Of a stretch of DNA of 64,000 nucleotides, positions 17,793 to 27,695 are shown in pieces. Positions within the stretch are counted from its first letter, which is position 1. Each line of letters opens with the position of its first letter. The DNA is from Bin5 sp965232575 (GTDB taxonomy: Bacteria > Chloroflexota > Anaerolineae > Caldilineales > Caldilineaceae). Both the position numbers and the translations under genes were made by a program. The stretch is taken from assembly GCA_965232575.1 (NCBI GenBank), contig CBDDPZ010000008.1:620001-684000 (forward strand). Direction: 5' to 3'. Below the pieces are notes generated by a model. It ran no database searches, was not told where the DNA came from, and was given only the letters and a program-made list of their open reading frames with translations.

Positions 17793-19775
17793 ATGACCCA
17801 AAAGCACATTTCGAGACGACGATTCTTGCAGGTATCCGCCTTTGCCACCGCCGGCGCGGTGTTGGCTGCCTGTGGTGGCGGCGACGCGCCTGCCGCGGAG
17901 GCGCCCGCTGCCGAAGCCCCCGCCGCATCCGACAGCGGCGACGCGATGCCCGCATCCCAGTACAACGAGGCGCCGATGCTGGCTGATATGGTCGCCAACG
18001 GCGAAATTCCCCCCGTGGACGAGCGGCTGCCTTCCAATCCGATGGTGATCGAACCTCTGAATGAGGTCGGTCAGTACGGCGGCACCTGGCGCCGCATCGG
18101 CGTAGGCCCTGGCGATGCCGGCATTTTTAGATATCGCCTCATGTACCCGCAGTTGGTGCGCTACAACATGGACGGCTCCGATATCGGTCCCAATTTGGCC
18201 GAATCCTGGGAAGTCTCCGATGACGGCACGACCTACACCTTCCACCTGCGTGAAGGCGTCAAGTGGTCGGACGGCACGCCGCACTCCTCCGAGGACTTCA
18301 TGTTCTGGTATGAGGACGTGCTGGGCGATGAGGACCTCGCCCCCAGCTTCCCTGTCTGGCTGACCGTCGGCGGCGAGCCTGTCGTCATGGACGCGCCCGA
18401 CGATCTCACCATCCGCTTCACCTTCCCCGGCGCGCATGGCATCTTCATGAACCTGATGGCCGGGGCCAACGGCGCTTCGATGACCTGGTATCCCAAGCAC
18501 TATATGACCCAGTTCCATCGCAACTACGCCGACGAAGAAGAGTTGAACGCGCAGGCGCAGGAAAATGATTTTGAGTTCTGGCATCAGTACTTCAACAACC
18601 GGCTCACCCCTCGCCTCAATACCGACGTGCCGGTCCTCTTCGCCTGGCGCTTCACCAAGATTACGCCCGAAGTCCCCGTCGTGCTGGAACGCAATCCCTA
18701 CTACTGGAAGGTGGACACGGCCGGCAATCAGCTGCCCTACATCGACCGCGTATCGACCGATATTGTCGAAGACTCAGAGGTCCTCAACCTGCGCGCCGTG
18801 GCCGGCGATATCGACATGCAGCACCGCCATATCCTGATGGAGAACTTCTCGCTCTTCAAGGAGAGTGAGGAGGTCGGCAACTACGAAATCCTGCTCTGGA
18901 AGTTCGGCGAAACGAGCGATTCCGTCATCTCCTTCAATCTCTGCCATCCGGACCCGGTTTTGCACGAGATTTTCAACGACAAGCGCTTCCGCTTTGCCAT
19001 GTCGCACGCGATGAATCGCGATGAGGTCATTGAGGCCGTCTATCTCGGCCAGGGCACGCCGGGACAGCCGTCGCCGCTCGCCTCCTCCCCCTTCTATGAT
19101 GAGTCGCAGGCCAAGAACGCCCTCGAGTACAACCCGGACCTGGCCAATTCTCTGCTGGACGAGATGGGCCTGAACGAAAAGAACGCCGACGGTGTGCGCC
19201 TGAAGTCGGACGGCGAGCCGCTCAGCATCATCTTCAACTACGCGCCGGTCTTTGGCTCCTGGCGCAGTATTGGCGAGCTGATGCAGAAGTATATGGCCGA
19301 CGTCGGCGTGCAGCTGACGCTCAAAGAGGAAGCCCGCCCGCTGTGGAGTCAGCGCGTCCAGGCCTCCGAGCATGATATGACCGTCTGGACCGGCTCTGCC
19401 GAGTTCAACCCGCTGATCGACCCGCGGCACTTCATGCCCTTCGCACAGGGCAGTTCGCACCACGCCGCCTGCCATGCCCTCTGGTACAACTCCGGTGGCG
19501 CCAACGGTGTCGAGCCGACTGGCGACCTGCGTACTACCATTGACCTCTACGAGGCCATCAAGGCCACGCCGGACTTCGACGAGCATAAGCGTCTCTTCCA
19601 GCAGATTCTCGATCTCAACAAGGAGAATCTGTGGACGTTCAGCATGGCGGTCGGCCTGCCTGCGCCTGTCGTCGTCAGCAAGAACATGGGCAACGTCCCA
19701 CGCGAGGGGGTCTCCTCCTGGCATCTTCAGACACCCGGCAGCACCGTGCCCGAGCAGTACTATCTCAAGAGCTAA
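17793..19775 (+). CDS. Peptide/oligosaccharide ABC binding lipoprotein, family 5
   Basis: 660 aa. A SRRRFLQ Tat-like motif and lipobox Cys27 (VLAAC) are followed by an Ala/Pro-rich linker, then a family 5 (DppA/OppA) fold; YTFHLREGVKWSDGTPHSSED is split here as the family signature at about residues 150-170. The segment SQYNEAPMLADMVANGE after the linker is shared with the paralog at 28244. In thermophiles and Chloroflexota such proteins often bind oligosaccharides rather than peptides (family knowledge), which would fit the glycosidases here. It is cotranscribed with two permeases and no ATPase. Confidence 0.88.
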   Translation: MTQKHISRRRFLQVSAFATAGAVLAACGGGDAPAAEAPAAEAPAASDSGDAMPASQYNEAPMLADMVANGEIPPVDERLPSNPMVIEPLNEVGQYGGTWRRIGVGPGDAGIFRYRLMYPQLVRYNMDGSDIGPNLAESWEVSDDGTTYTFHLREGVKWSDGTPHSSEDFMFWYEDVLGDEDLAPSFPVWLTVGGEPVVMDAPDDLTIRFTFPGAHGIFMNLMAGANGASMTWYPKHYMTQFHRNYADEEELNAQAQENDFEFWHQYFNNRLTPRLNTDVPVLFAWRFTKITPEVPVVLERNPYYWKVDTAGNQLPYIDRVSTDIVEDSEVLNLRAVAGDIDMQHRHILMENFSLFKESEEVGNYEILLWKFGETSDSVISFNLCHPDPVLHEIFNDKRFRFAMSHAMNRDEVIEAVYLGQGTPGQPSPLASSPFYDESQAKNALEYNPDLANSLLDEMGLNEKNADGVRLKSDGEPLSIIFNYAPVFGSWRSIGELMQKYMADVGVQLTLKEEARPLWSQRVQASEHDMTVWTGSAEFNPLIDPRHFMPFAQGSSHHAACHALWYNSGGANGVEPTGDLRTTIDLYEAIKATPDFDEHKRLFQQILDLNKENLWTFSMAVGLPAPVVVSKNMGNVPREGVSSWHLQTPGSTVPEQYYLKS

Positions 19776-19783
19776 CGAACATC

Positions 19784-19856
19784 TAAGAGAGAGGAGAGAG
19801 TTAAGAGGAGTGAGAGAACGTCTCACTCCTCACTCCTCTACACTCACTCCTCGCCT
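19784..19856. repeat. Family E palindromic repeat
   Basis: AGAGGAGAGAGTTAAGAGG and GTGAGAGAACG face GTCTCACTCCTCACTCCTC, giving a long purine/pyrimidine hairpin between the binding-protein stop and the permease start. The same position and type occur in the other ABC operons. Confidence 0.65.
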
Positions 19857-19862
19857 TTCACT

Positions 19863-20849
19863 ATGTCTTCATTCATCTTCCGCCGTCTCATCCTGATGGT
19901 CCCGACGCTGTTCATGATTTCGTTGATCTCATTCATCATTATTGAACTGCCGCCCGGCGACTATATGACCTCCTATATCGCCAACCGTATGGCGATGGGT
20001 GACGACGTGCGCCAGGATGAAGTCGACGCCCTCATCAAGCAGTACGGGCTGGACCAGCCGGCGCCGGTACGCTACGCCAAGTGGCTGGGCAACGTCCTGC
20101 AAGGCAATTTCGGCTTCTCCTTCGAGTGGTCGCTTCCTGTCAGCGACCTGATCTGGGACCGTCTCGGCCTGACGGTGGTGGTCGCCTTCGCTGCGTTGAT
20201 ATTCTCGTGGATCGTCGGCCTTGTGATCGGTATATTCTCCGCTGTCTACCAGTATTCGCTCGGAGACTATATCTTCACCGCCCTCAGTTTCATCGGTCTC
20301 GGAACGCCCAACTTCATGCTCGCCCTCATCATGATGTGGATCGCTCTTGCCTATTTCGACACAAATATCTCCGGCCTCTTCTCGCCGGAGTTTGTTGATC
20401 AACCCTGGAGCTTTGCCAAGTTTGGCGATATGCTCAAGCATCTTTGGGCGCCCGCCATCATCGTGGGGACGGCCGGATCCGCCGGTCTTGTGCGCACCAT
20501 GCGCGCCAATCTGCTCGACGAACTGAGTAAGCCCTATGTGGAAACGGGACGCGCCAAGGGCCTCAACGAGATCAAGCTTGTGTTCAAATACCCCACTCGC
20601 GTGGCCCTCAATCCCTTCGTCAGCACCATGGGCTGGGCCTTGCCGCAACTCGTCTCCGGCTCAATCATCGTCTCCGTTGTGCTCAGCCTGCCCACCACCG
20701 GCCCGCTGCTGTTGCGTGCGTTGCTGACCCAGGACATGTACCTTGCCTCAAGCTTCCTACTCATGCTCAGCACGTTGACCATCATCGGTACGCTGATCTC
20801 GGACATACTGCTGGCGCTGCTCGATCCTCGCATCCGGATGGGAGGGTAG
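19863..20849 (+). CDS. ABC transporter permease, DppB/OppB type
   Basis: 328 aa, six membrane segments, starting MSSFIFRRLILMVPTLFM with the typical DppB N-terminal helix and the GPPGDY-like LPPGDYMTSYI loop. The EAA-type loop ETGRAKGLNEIKLVFKYPTR is split near residue 225. It forms the channel with the next gene, whose ATG starts two bases after the stop, so translation is probably coupled. Confidence 0.9.
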   Translation: MSSFIFRRLILMVPTLFMISLISFIIIELPPGDYMTSYIANRMAMGDDVRQDEVDALIKQYGLDQPAPVRYAKWLGNVLQGNFGFSFEWSLPVSDLIWDRLGLTVVVAFAALIFSWIVGLVIGIFSAVYQYSLGDYIFTALSFIGLGTPNFMLALIMMWIALAYFDTNISGLFSPEFVDQPWSFAKFGDMLKHLWAPAIIVGTAGSAGLVRTMRANLLDELSKPYVETGRAKGLNEIKLVFKYPTRVALNPFVSTMGWALPQLVSGSIIVSVVLSLPTTGPLLLRALLTQDMYLASSFLLMLSTLTIIGTLISDILLALLDPRIRMGG

Positions 20850-20850
20850 T

Positions 20851-22098
20851 ATGAGCGCTGACCAATCGCTCAGCGAACAGACTCCAACCCCCGCGGAGTC
20901 CTCTCCCGCCGCCGCTGCCGGCGATCTTCTGGGTGTCGACGATGCCGGCGCCTATCTTCCTGTCGAGGAAGAGCAGGAACGCGTATTTGTCGCCTCGCCG
21001 CTACAGATGATGTGGTGGCGGTTCATCAAGCACAAAATGGCCATCGTGGGCGGCGTAGTCGTTATACTCCTTTACCTGGTCGCCATCTTCGCCGAAGTGC
21101 TCTCCCCCTATAATCCTGAAACCTATGAGGTCGCCCTCACCTACGCGCCGCCGCAGCGGGTCCATTTCTTCCACAACGGCGAGTTCCAGGGCAGGCCCTT
21201 CGTTTACGGCCTCACCCAGGCCCGCAACCCTGATACCCTGCGCATGGAGTTCCAGACTGACGAAACCGTGCGTTACCCCGTCCGGTTCTGGGTCGAGGGC
21301 GATCCGTACAAGATCTGGGGTCTCTTTCGGGGCAGCCGCCATCTCTTCGGCATTGGCGAACCCATATACGACGCCTCCGCCGGGGAAAGCGCAGAGGCGC
21401 CTTTCTCTACAATATTCTTGCTCGGCGCCGATAAACTCGGCCGCGACATGTTCACCCGTATCGTCTACGGCTCCCGCATCTCCCTCTCCATCGGCCTGAT
21501 CGGCGTCGCGCTCAGCTTTATTTTCGGCGTCGTCCTCGGCGGCATCTCCGGCTTCTACGGCGGCGTTATCGATGTGCTGATCCAACGCATCATCGAGTTC
21601 ATCCGCTCCGTCCCCTCCATCCCACTCTGGATGGCCCTGAGCGCCTCCCTGCCCCAGGACTGGTCCAACATCCGGGTCTATTTCGGCATCACCATCATCC
21701 TCTCGCTCATTGGCTGGACATTTCTCGCACGTGCCGTGCGCGGCCGTTTCCTGGCTATGCGCGAGGAGGAGTTCATCCTCGCGGCCCGCTTCGCCGGCGC
21801 CGGCGAAATGCGCATCATCCTGCGCCATATGGTACCCTCTTTCTTCAGCCACCTGATCGCCTCCGCCACCCTCGCCGTTCCGGCGATGATCCTCAGCGAA
21901 ACATCGCTCAGCTTTCTGGGCCTGGGGCTGCGGCCCCCGACGATCAGTTGGGGCGTCCTCCTGCAGGAATCCCAGAACTTGCGCTCGGTCGCGCTGGCGC
22001 CGTGGCTGCTGTTGCCCGGCGTCTTCGTCATCATCACCGTCCTCGCGCTCAACTTCCTCGGCGACGGCCTCCGCGACGCGGCCGACCCGTACCACTAG
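20851..22098 (+). CDS. ABC transporter permease, DppC/OppC type, 415 aa
   Basis: A DppC-type permease, longer than usual (about 300 aa) because of a soluble N-terminal segment of some 50 residues and an insert of about 110 residues between helix 1 and the core (YAPPQRVHFFHNGEFQGRPF region). The same insert occurs in the paralog at 31621, so it is a family trait of these systems. LGADKLGRDMFTRIVYGSRIS is the core start. The EAA loop is EFILAARFAGAGEMRIILRH. The operon stops here without ATPase genes; it may share those at 32864 and 33943. Confidence 0.9.
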   Translation: MSADQSLSEQTPTPAESSPAAAAGDLLGVDDAGAYLPVEEEQERVFVASPLQMMWWRFIKHKMAIVGGVVVILLYLVAIFAEVLSPYNPETYEVALTYAPPQRVHFFHNGEFQGRPFVYGLTQARNPDTLRMEFQTDETVRYPVRFWVEGDPYKIWGLFRGSRHLFGIGEPIYDASAGESAEAPFSTIFLLGADKLGRDMFTRIVYGSRISLSIGLIGVALSFIFGVVLGGISGFYGGVIDVLIQRIIEFIRSVPSIPLWMALSASLPQDWSNIRVYFGITIILSLIGWTFLARAVRGRFLAMREEEFILAARFAGAGEMRIILRHMVPSFFSHLIASATLAVPAMILSETSLSFLGLGLRPPTISWGVLLQESQNLRSVALAPWLLLPGVFVIITVLALNFLGDGLRDAADPYH

Positions 22099-22258
22099 CG
22101 GTTTCTGGCCTGCTGTTTTCAGTTATTTGCAAATTTATTTTGGTCTGCGCCGGGGTGCAGTGGGGATTCAGATGCAGCCCGGATATGTTATGTGAAGAAG
22201 AAAGCCGACTGTTTCGCCCTATAGCGGTATGCTGTCTTGGGCAACCGGCACTGCGCGC

Positions 22259-24325
22259 TTAATCAGTGGTCGGGGGCACCCACTCTTTCTCCATAAGTTC
22301 GCCTAACACGACTTCTTTCACCTGCTCCTGCGGCTCTTGGGCCAGCTCCTCTGCCGCTTGGATGGCGGCTTCCGTCGCATACTGGACTACTTCCTGCTCG
22401 GAAAGCCCCAGCTCAGCGGCCGAGTCCCGTACCGCATCCAGCGATTGGGCAACTACTACCCCCACCTCCAGATTGGCGTCACTCGCTCCGTGAATCGCTC
22501 CAGAAACTGCCCCTCTCACGGCATCCTCTGGATGGCCCCCCACCCTGCTCACTGCTGTCAGCGTGCCTCTTACCGAACTCTTGACCAACCGTCCCGCGTC
22601 GAGACCGCTCCTGGCGATCGCCCGCACCGACCCTTGCGTCGCTCCGAAAGCGATCGCGGCGCCCTGCCGCGAGATGTCCCGCGACTCTCGGCTCGTGCGC
22701 GCTACGGCCTGGTTGATGCGGGCCTGGGCCTGTCTTGCTGTTCCGGCGCCAAACGCGATCCCTTCAACTGTGTACCGAATTGAAGAAGCGATTTGATAGG
22801 CGGTTACGTTGGCTGCCACATTCAGCCCGGGAATGGGCGGCAGATAGCGCAGACCCGCTAGCGGCAAGCGGGTAACAAAGCTTATACCCGGCACGAAGTT
22901 GAGAGCACGCAGGTTCTCTCTTGTCTGCGACATCAGTTCTTCAAGCACGACCTCGCTCTCCGCCTCCCCCTCCTCGTTGATTCTGGCAAGGGTTCCCAAC
23001 GTGAACAAGCCAAGGACGAAGGCAACGGTGAACAGAAAATCGTATCCTGTCAAAAACATCGCGGGGAAGTTCACCACCCGTTCTGGATCGACCCACTCCA
23101 CCGCCACCTTCAGATGCCGCACACTGAAAAAGTCGACGAATGCTCCGCCCAAGAGCGGGCTGATCGCAGCGCCCAGATTGGAAGCCAAAGATGATACCGT
23201 CAGGAACGCGGTTGCTTGCGCCTGGGGGGCCAACTTCATCCGAATCGTCGTCGATGCAAGGTTAATGCCCGCGCTTGCAATGCCGACCAGGAAGTGCAGG
23301 AACAGCAGGAGCGGCATCGTCAACGCGTACCTGTCCGGCAATGTGGTAAAGGTCCACCCCAGGATTACTAGGCAATACAGCGAAGAACAGATCGACAAAA
23401 CCGCCTTGCTGCCATAGCGATCAGTCAGGGGACCCCAGACGCGCAGAAACAACACGCTGGCCACTTGGCTCAACACGCCCAGCCCGACAACGATCGAAAG
23501 TGACAACTCCAGCTTCGTCAGCATATAGACCGTAAAAAACGGCGCTGCCAAATGCGCCACAAAGTTCCACAAACCCAGAAAACTGACCAACTGTCTGTAG
23601 CTGACGTCCCGCAAAGGCGCCGCCAGTGTTCGCATTATCGACGGCCGAACTCCGTCAAGCGCAGCCATGCGTGGCTCAGGGATACGCGTCATCATGATTA
23701 CCGCGCTGAGGCCAAGTACGAGGCTTCCGAACAGTATCGCGTACGAGTAACCGAAGATAACGTTTTCTTCCGCCGCGACTCCCTTCCACCAATCAATATA
23801 GAAAGCGGCCGCCAGACTGGTCACCGCCGCCGCGATCGTTGCAACACGCAACCGCCGGGCGAAGAAATCCCCCATCGAGCCCGCCACCGCCATCTCTCGC
23901 AGCCAGCTGGTCCAGCTCGTGTTCACCAGGGCATTCCCCACGCCGCGAATTCCCGTGAAAAACAGGAGCAACAGGACTGCACGCGTATCGGGTATCTCGA
24001 CGATAAAAGGAATCAGGGCAATCGGCACCCAGGAAATATAGACCGTGAAGTAGGACGGCACTGCGATCAACTTCCGCATGCGCAAACGCTCGATCGCGAT
24101 GACGGCCGCGATCTGGATCGTCTGCATAATGAAAGGCAGCGCCATCAGAATACCGATGTGAAAATTGGACGCGCCAAGCAACAGGGCGAACGCGGCCAGA
24201 AAGCCGCCCGACATCAAACCGTCGGCGCCCGAAGCCGCGAGCGCCTGGAACGTCAACGCCTTCAGGCCGCGGTGGCGCACCTCATCCGTCAATTCTGTTT
24301 TGGGTTGGAGAAAACCGGGAATCAT
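22259..24325 (-). CDS. MFS transporter with long C-terminal tail, paralog 1
   Basis: 688 aa. The first about 445 residues form a 12-helix major facilitator domain (GASNFHIGILMALPFIMQ at helix 2, and GPLTDRYGSKAV as the loop motif after helix 8). About 240 soluble residues follow, rich in Ala and Gly with regularly spaced GA pairs (AVRGAVSGAIHGASDAN), then an acidic end. The paralog at 24539 has the same architecture. The tail type is unfamiliar to me; it may be an amphipathic repeat scaffold. Substrate unknown. 22099-22258 shows no gene. Confidence 0.75.
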   Translation of the reverse strand: MIPGFLQPKTELTDEVRHRGLKALTFQALAASGADGLMSGGFLAAFALLLGASNFHIGILMALPFIMQTIQIAAVIAIERLRMRKLIAVPSYFTVYISWVPIALIPFIVEIPDTRAVLLLLFFTGIRGVGNALVNTSWTSWLREMAVAGSMGDFFARRLRVATIAAAVTSLAAAFYIDWWKGVAAEENVIFGYSYAILFGSLVLGLSAVIMMTRIPEPRMAALDGVRPSIMRTLAAPLRDVSYRQLVSFLGLWNFVAHLAAPFFTVYMLTKLELSLSIVVGLGVLSQVASVLFLRVWGPLTDRYGSKAVLSICSSLYCLVILGWTFTTLPDRYALTMPLLLFLHFLVGIASAGINLASTTIRMKLAPQAQATAFLTVSSLASNLGAAISPLLGGAFVDFFSVRHLKVAVEWVDPERVVNFPAMFLTGYDFLFTVAFVLGLFTLGTLARINEEGEAESEVVLEELMSQTRENLRALNFVPGISFVTRLPLAGLRYLPPIPGLNVAANVTAYQIASSIRYTVEGIAFGAGTARQAQARINQAVARTSRESRDISRQGAAIAFGATQGSVRAIARSGLDAGRLVKSSVRGTLTAVSRVGGHPEDAVRGAVSGAIHGASDANLEVGVVVAQSLDAVRDSAAELGLSEQEVVQYATEAAIQAAEELAQEPQEQVKEVVLGELMEKEWVPPTTD

Positions 24326-24538
24326 CGTCTGAGATCAGCTTGCTGTGGTAAAATTCATGCTGCCACAAAGGCAAAAACAGAAGATAGCCATTCCCAATAA
24401 TGCTCGACACCTTGCCAGCGCTCCAAATGAGAGATGGTCTGGGAGGTCCCGTCAACCGACCATGCAGTCCTTGTTGCTCACTGCGCGCGCCGCGACCGTT
24501 CGAACTGAAACCTGATCGCTGAAAGAGGACATGCTTTC

Positions 24539-26662
24539 GTGCCTTTCTCGTCTCTGTTCCAACCTGAAGATCTGCGACCCCAAGAGTTGCTCCGGCGGGG
24601 CATGAGGGCCTTGACCTTTCGCACCATTTCCGCCTCTGCCATCGACGGCTTGATGTCGGGGAGCTTTCTGGCCGCATACGCCCTGGCTCTTGGCGCATCC
24701 AACTTTCACATCGGCATCCTGATCGCGATTCCGTTTATCATGCAGCCGCTTCAGATCGCGGCCGTCATCGCGATCGAGCGTATCCGTATGCGCAAAGCCG
24801 TTACGATTCCGGCCTCGGTCGCGGTCGATTTCTCTTGGCTGTTGATAGGGCTGATCCCGTTCGCGATCATCTCGCCGAGCCAGGTCGCGGTCACGCTCCT
24901 ATTGCTTCTGACTGCGATTCGAGGAGCGGGCAATGCTATTGAAATCACCGGATGGACAAGCTGGCTGCGCGACCTGGCTCCCACCGGCACTATCGGGGGG
25001 TTTTTTGCGCAGCGATTGCGGACCGCAACGGCTTCCGCGGCGTTGTCCGGTCTGGCAGCGGCGCTCTTTATCGACTGGTGGGCGGCAAACGCGTCTCCGC
25101 AAAACCTCATCTTCGGCTACGCCTACGCGATCCTCTTTGGAAGTGTCGTCTTCGGCCTCTGCTCCGATGCTGTGACCACGTTGATCCCGGAACCGCGCAT
25201 GGCGAAACCGGAGGGCGCCAGGCCATCGATTCTGCAGATGCTTGCCGGACCCCTGCAGGATGACAATTTCAGACGGCTGCTCACCTTCCTCTTCATATGG
25301 AATTTCGTAGCGCAGCTCGCGGTCCCGTTCTTTGCAGTCTATATGTTGATTCGGCTGGAACTACCGCTAGCCCTCGTCGTAGGCCTAGGTGTGCTGAGTC
25401 AGCTTTCGAATGTTCTTTTTCTGCGGGTGTGGGGATCTTTCACCGACCGATTCGGCTGCAAGGCAGTTCTTTCCATCTGTGCCTCACTCTTTCTTCTGGT
25501 TATCCTGGGGTGGACCTTTGCTACGAATCCTGACAGACACGCGCTCACACTGCCTCTCTTTTTCTTCTTCCACTTCCTGCTCGGCGTTGCTACCGCCGGC
25601 ATCGAGGTGGCCTCCACTGCGATCCGCATGAAGATGGTTCCGCAGGCCAGAGCGACAGCTTTTCTGACCGCGTCCTCGCTTGCCATCAACCTGGGCGCCG
25701 GCATCAGCCCCCTCTTGGGCGGGGCGCTGGTTGATTTTCTCAACGCCCGCCAGCTGGAGATTATCTTCAAGTGGATCGATCCCGCACGCGTCGTGAGCTT
25801 TCCCGCCGTGTTTCTGACCGGCTACGATTTTCTGTTCACGATCGCCTTCGTTCTCGGCCTCCTTACGCTGGGCGCGCTGGGACGGATACAGGAGGAGGGA
25901 GAAGCGAGGAACGAAGTTGTCATGAACGAGTTGATGATGCAGACGCGTGAAAACCTGCGCGCCCTCAGCTTCGTGCCGGGCCTGAGCTCGATCTCCCAGT
26001 TCCCGCTGGCCGGTCTCCGCTATCTGCCCGCCATCCCCGGCCTCAATGTGGCGGCCGGCGTTACCGCCTACCAGATAGCCTCTTCCATCCGCTATACGGT
26101 CGACAGCCTCGCCCTCGGCAGCGCCACCGCAAGACAGGTCAGTACGCAGATCGGCCAGGCCGTGGCCCGCGCAAGCCACGGGTCACGGGACGTCACCCGC
26201 CACGGCGTCGAAATCGCCTTTGGCGCCACCGAAGGCGCGATTCGTTCGATCGCAAGCAGAGGTTCCCACGGCAGCCGCTTTGTGGGGGCCGCCGTGAGCG
26301 GTACGCTTACCGCCATGCGCAATGCCGGCGCCCGTCCCCCCGATGCTGTCAAAGGCGTTGTCTACGGCGCTCTCCATGGGGCGAATGAAAACGATATGGA
26401 GTTGGAGGGCGTGGTTGCCAGTTCGCTTGACGCAGTCCGCGAGTCTGCCGACCAACTCGGTCTTTCAGAGCAGGAAGCCGTCATGCATGCCGTGGAGGCT
26501 GCCTTCGAAGTCGCAGAAGGGCTGGCCGAAGAGCCCCAGTCGCAGGTCAGAGAAGCTCTGCTGGATGAACTGATGGAAGAGATGACCGGCCAAATGCAAC
26601 CGTCGGCCGACGACGATGTAGATGCACAGAAAGAGGCGCCGTCGGAGGCGCAAAAGGACTGA
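24539..26662 (+). CDS. MFS transporter with long C-terminal tail, paralog 2
   Basis: 707 aa, starting with GTG at 24539 (AAAGAGG 13 bases upstream). It closely follows paralog 1 throughout, for example LMSGSFLAAYALALGASNF and GSFTDRFGCKAVLSIC, and shares the same Ala/Gly-rich tail (AVKGVVYGALHGANEN). Head-to-head orientation with the 22259 gene leaves a 213-bp shared regulatory region. It is a likely ancient duplication turned inside out. Followed at once by the K+ channel gene. Confidence 0.78.
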   Translation: MPFSSLFQPEDLRPQELLRRGMRALTFRTISASAIDGLMSGSFLAAYALALGASNFHIGILIAIPFIMQPLQIAAVIAIERIRMRKAVTIPASVAVDFSWLLIGLIPFAIISPSQVAVTLLLLLTAIRGAGNAIEITGWTSWLRDLAPTGTIGGFFAQRLRTATASAALSGLAAALFIDWWAANASPQNLIFGYAYAILFGSVVFGLCSDAVTTLIPEPRMAKPEGARPSILQMLAGPLQDDNFRRLLTFLFIWNFVAQLAVPFFAVYMLIRLELPLALVVGLGVLSQLSNVLFLRVWGSFTDRFGCKAVLSICASLFLLVILGWTFATNPDRHALTLPLFFFFHFLLGVATAGIEVASTAIRMKMVPQARATAFLTASSLAINLGAGISPLLGGALVDFLNARQLEIIFKWIDPARVVSFPAVFLTGYDFLFTIAFVLGLLTLGALGRIQEEGEARNEVVMNELMMQTRENLRALSFVPGLSSISQFPLAGLRYLPAIPGLNVAAGVTAYQIASSIRYTVDSLALGSATARQVSTQIGQAVARASHGSRDVTRHGVEIAFGATEGAIRSIASRGSHGSRFVGAAVSGTLTAMRNAGARPPDAVKGVVYGALHGANENDMELEGVVASSLDAVRESADQLGLSEQEAVMHAVEAAFEVAEGLAEEPQSQVREALLDELMEEMTGQMQPSADDDVDAQKEAPSEAQKD

Positions 26663-26666
26663 ACTC

Positions 26667-27695
26667 TTGCCGGTCGCAGAACGAAACTTCTATCGAAACT
26701 TGATAACCGTTTTGGCGATCTTTCTGGCGCTGCTTACCGTCGGCAGCCTTGGCTACATGTGGCTCGAAGGCTGGTCCTGGACCGACAGCCTTTACATGAC
26801 CGTGATCACGCTCAGCACCGTCGGTTTCGGCGAAGTGCGCCAGCTTTCACCCACCGGGCGCATCTTTACCGGGGTCATGATTATCATGGGCGTCAGCGCC
26901 ACCGCCTACACGTTCAGCACGGTCGCAGAGTTTGTCGTAACGGGTGAATTTCGCAGGTATATACGGAGAAGACGCATGCAGAACCGCATTGGCAAGTTAA
27001 ACGCCCACTTCATCGTCTGCGGGTACGGTCGCGTCGGCGAGCAGGTGGTCAAAGAGCTGCTCAATGCAGACTCGGATCTCGTCGTGGTCGATATGCTGGC
27101 CAACTTGCGCACGGATCTGGAAAATCTGGGGACAACGTTTGTCGAAGGAGACGCGACCGACGACGATGTCCTCTTACAGGCAGGAATCGAGAAGGCGGTA
27201 GGAATTTGCTGCTGCCTGCCCAACGATTCCGACAATGTTTACATTGTACTGGCGGCCCGCGGGCTGAACCCGAATCTGACGATCAGCGCGCGCGCCAACA
27301 GCCACGGCAGCGAGCGAAAGTTGAAGAGCGCCGGCGTGGATCATGTCATTAATCCTTACGTGGCCAGTGGCCATCGCATGGCGCGCCAGATGCTCTCCCC
27401 CAATATCGTCGAATTCATGGACGTGGTGATGCCCCAGGATGCCGTCAACAGTGAGGAGCCGAGTATTCTCATTGGCGACATCCTCGTCAGCGAAAGGTCT
27501 GCACTGGGCGGGCAGACCCTAGCCGCAGCCGAAATCCGCAAAACGACCGGTGCCAGCATCCTGGCGGTCCGCCGCCAGGCGGGAAAGATCACGGTCAATC
27601 CTAGCCTGGATCTCATTTTGGAGGCCGGTGATAAGCTGATCGCCCTCGGCACCTACGATCAGTTGGACCTTCTGGCCACAGCCGCCGACGACTAG
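26667..27695 (+). CDS. Potassium channel with TrkA-N (RCK) regulatory domains
   Basis: Two-helix channel subunit with the selectivity filter TVGFGE at about residue 50, then a RCK/TrkA-N Rossmann domain (IVCGYGRVGEQV) and a TrkA-C domain at the end. This is the MthK/KefC-like plan for one-domain bacterial K+ channels. The open frame begins at an ATG at 26622 inside the upstream gene, but those 15 codons are a basic shadow of that gene. TTG at 26667, with AAAGGA upstream and right after the MFS stop, is a better start. Probably cotranscribed with the MFS gene. Confidence 0.85.
   Translation: MPVAERNFYRNLITVLAIFLALLTVGSLGYMWLEGWSWTDSLYMTVITLSTVGFGEVRQLSPTGRIFTGVMIIMGVSATAYTFSTVAEFVVTGEFRRYIRRRRMQNRIGKLNAHFIVCGYGRVGEQVVKELLNADSDLVVVDMLANLRTDLENLGTTFVEGDATDDDVLLQAGIEKAVGICCCLPNDSDNVYIVLAARGLNPNLTISARANSHGSERKLKSAGVDHVINPYVASGHRMARQMLSPNIVEFMDVVMPQDAVNSEEPSILIGDILVSERSALGGQTLAAAEIRKTTGASILAVRRQAGKITVNPSLDLILEAGDKLIALGTYDQLDLLATAADD

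Noticed and set aside
26622..26666. Arg-rich N-terminus for the K+ channel
   Set aside because: These codons are the shadow of the MFS gene end; TTG 26667 has its own ribosome site.
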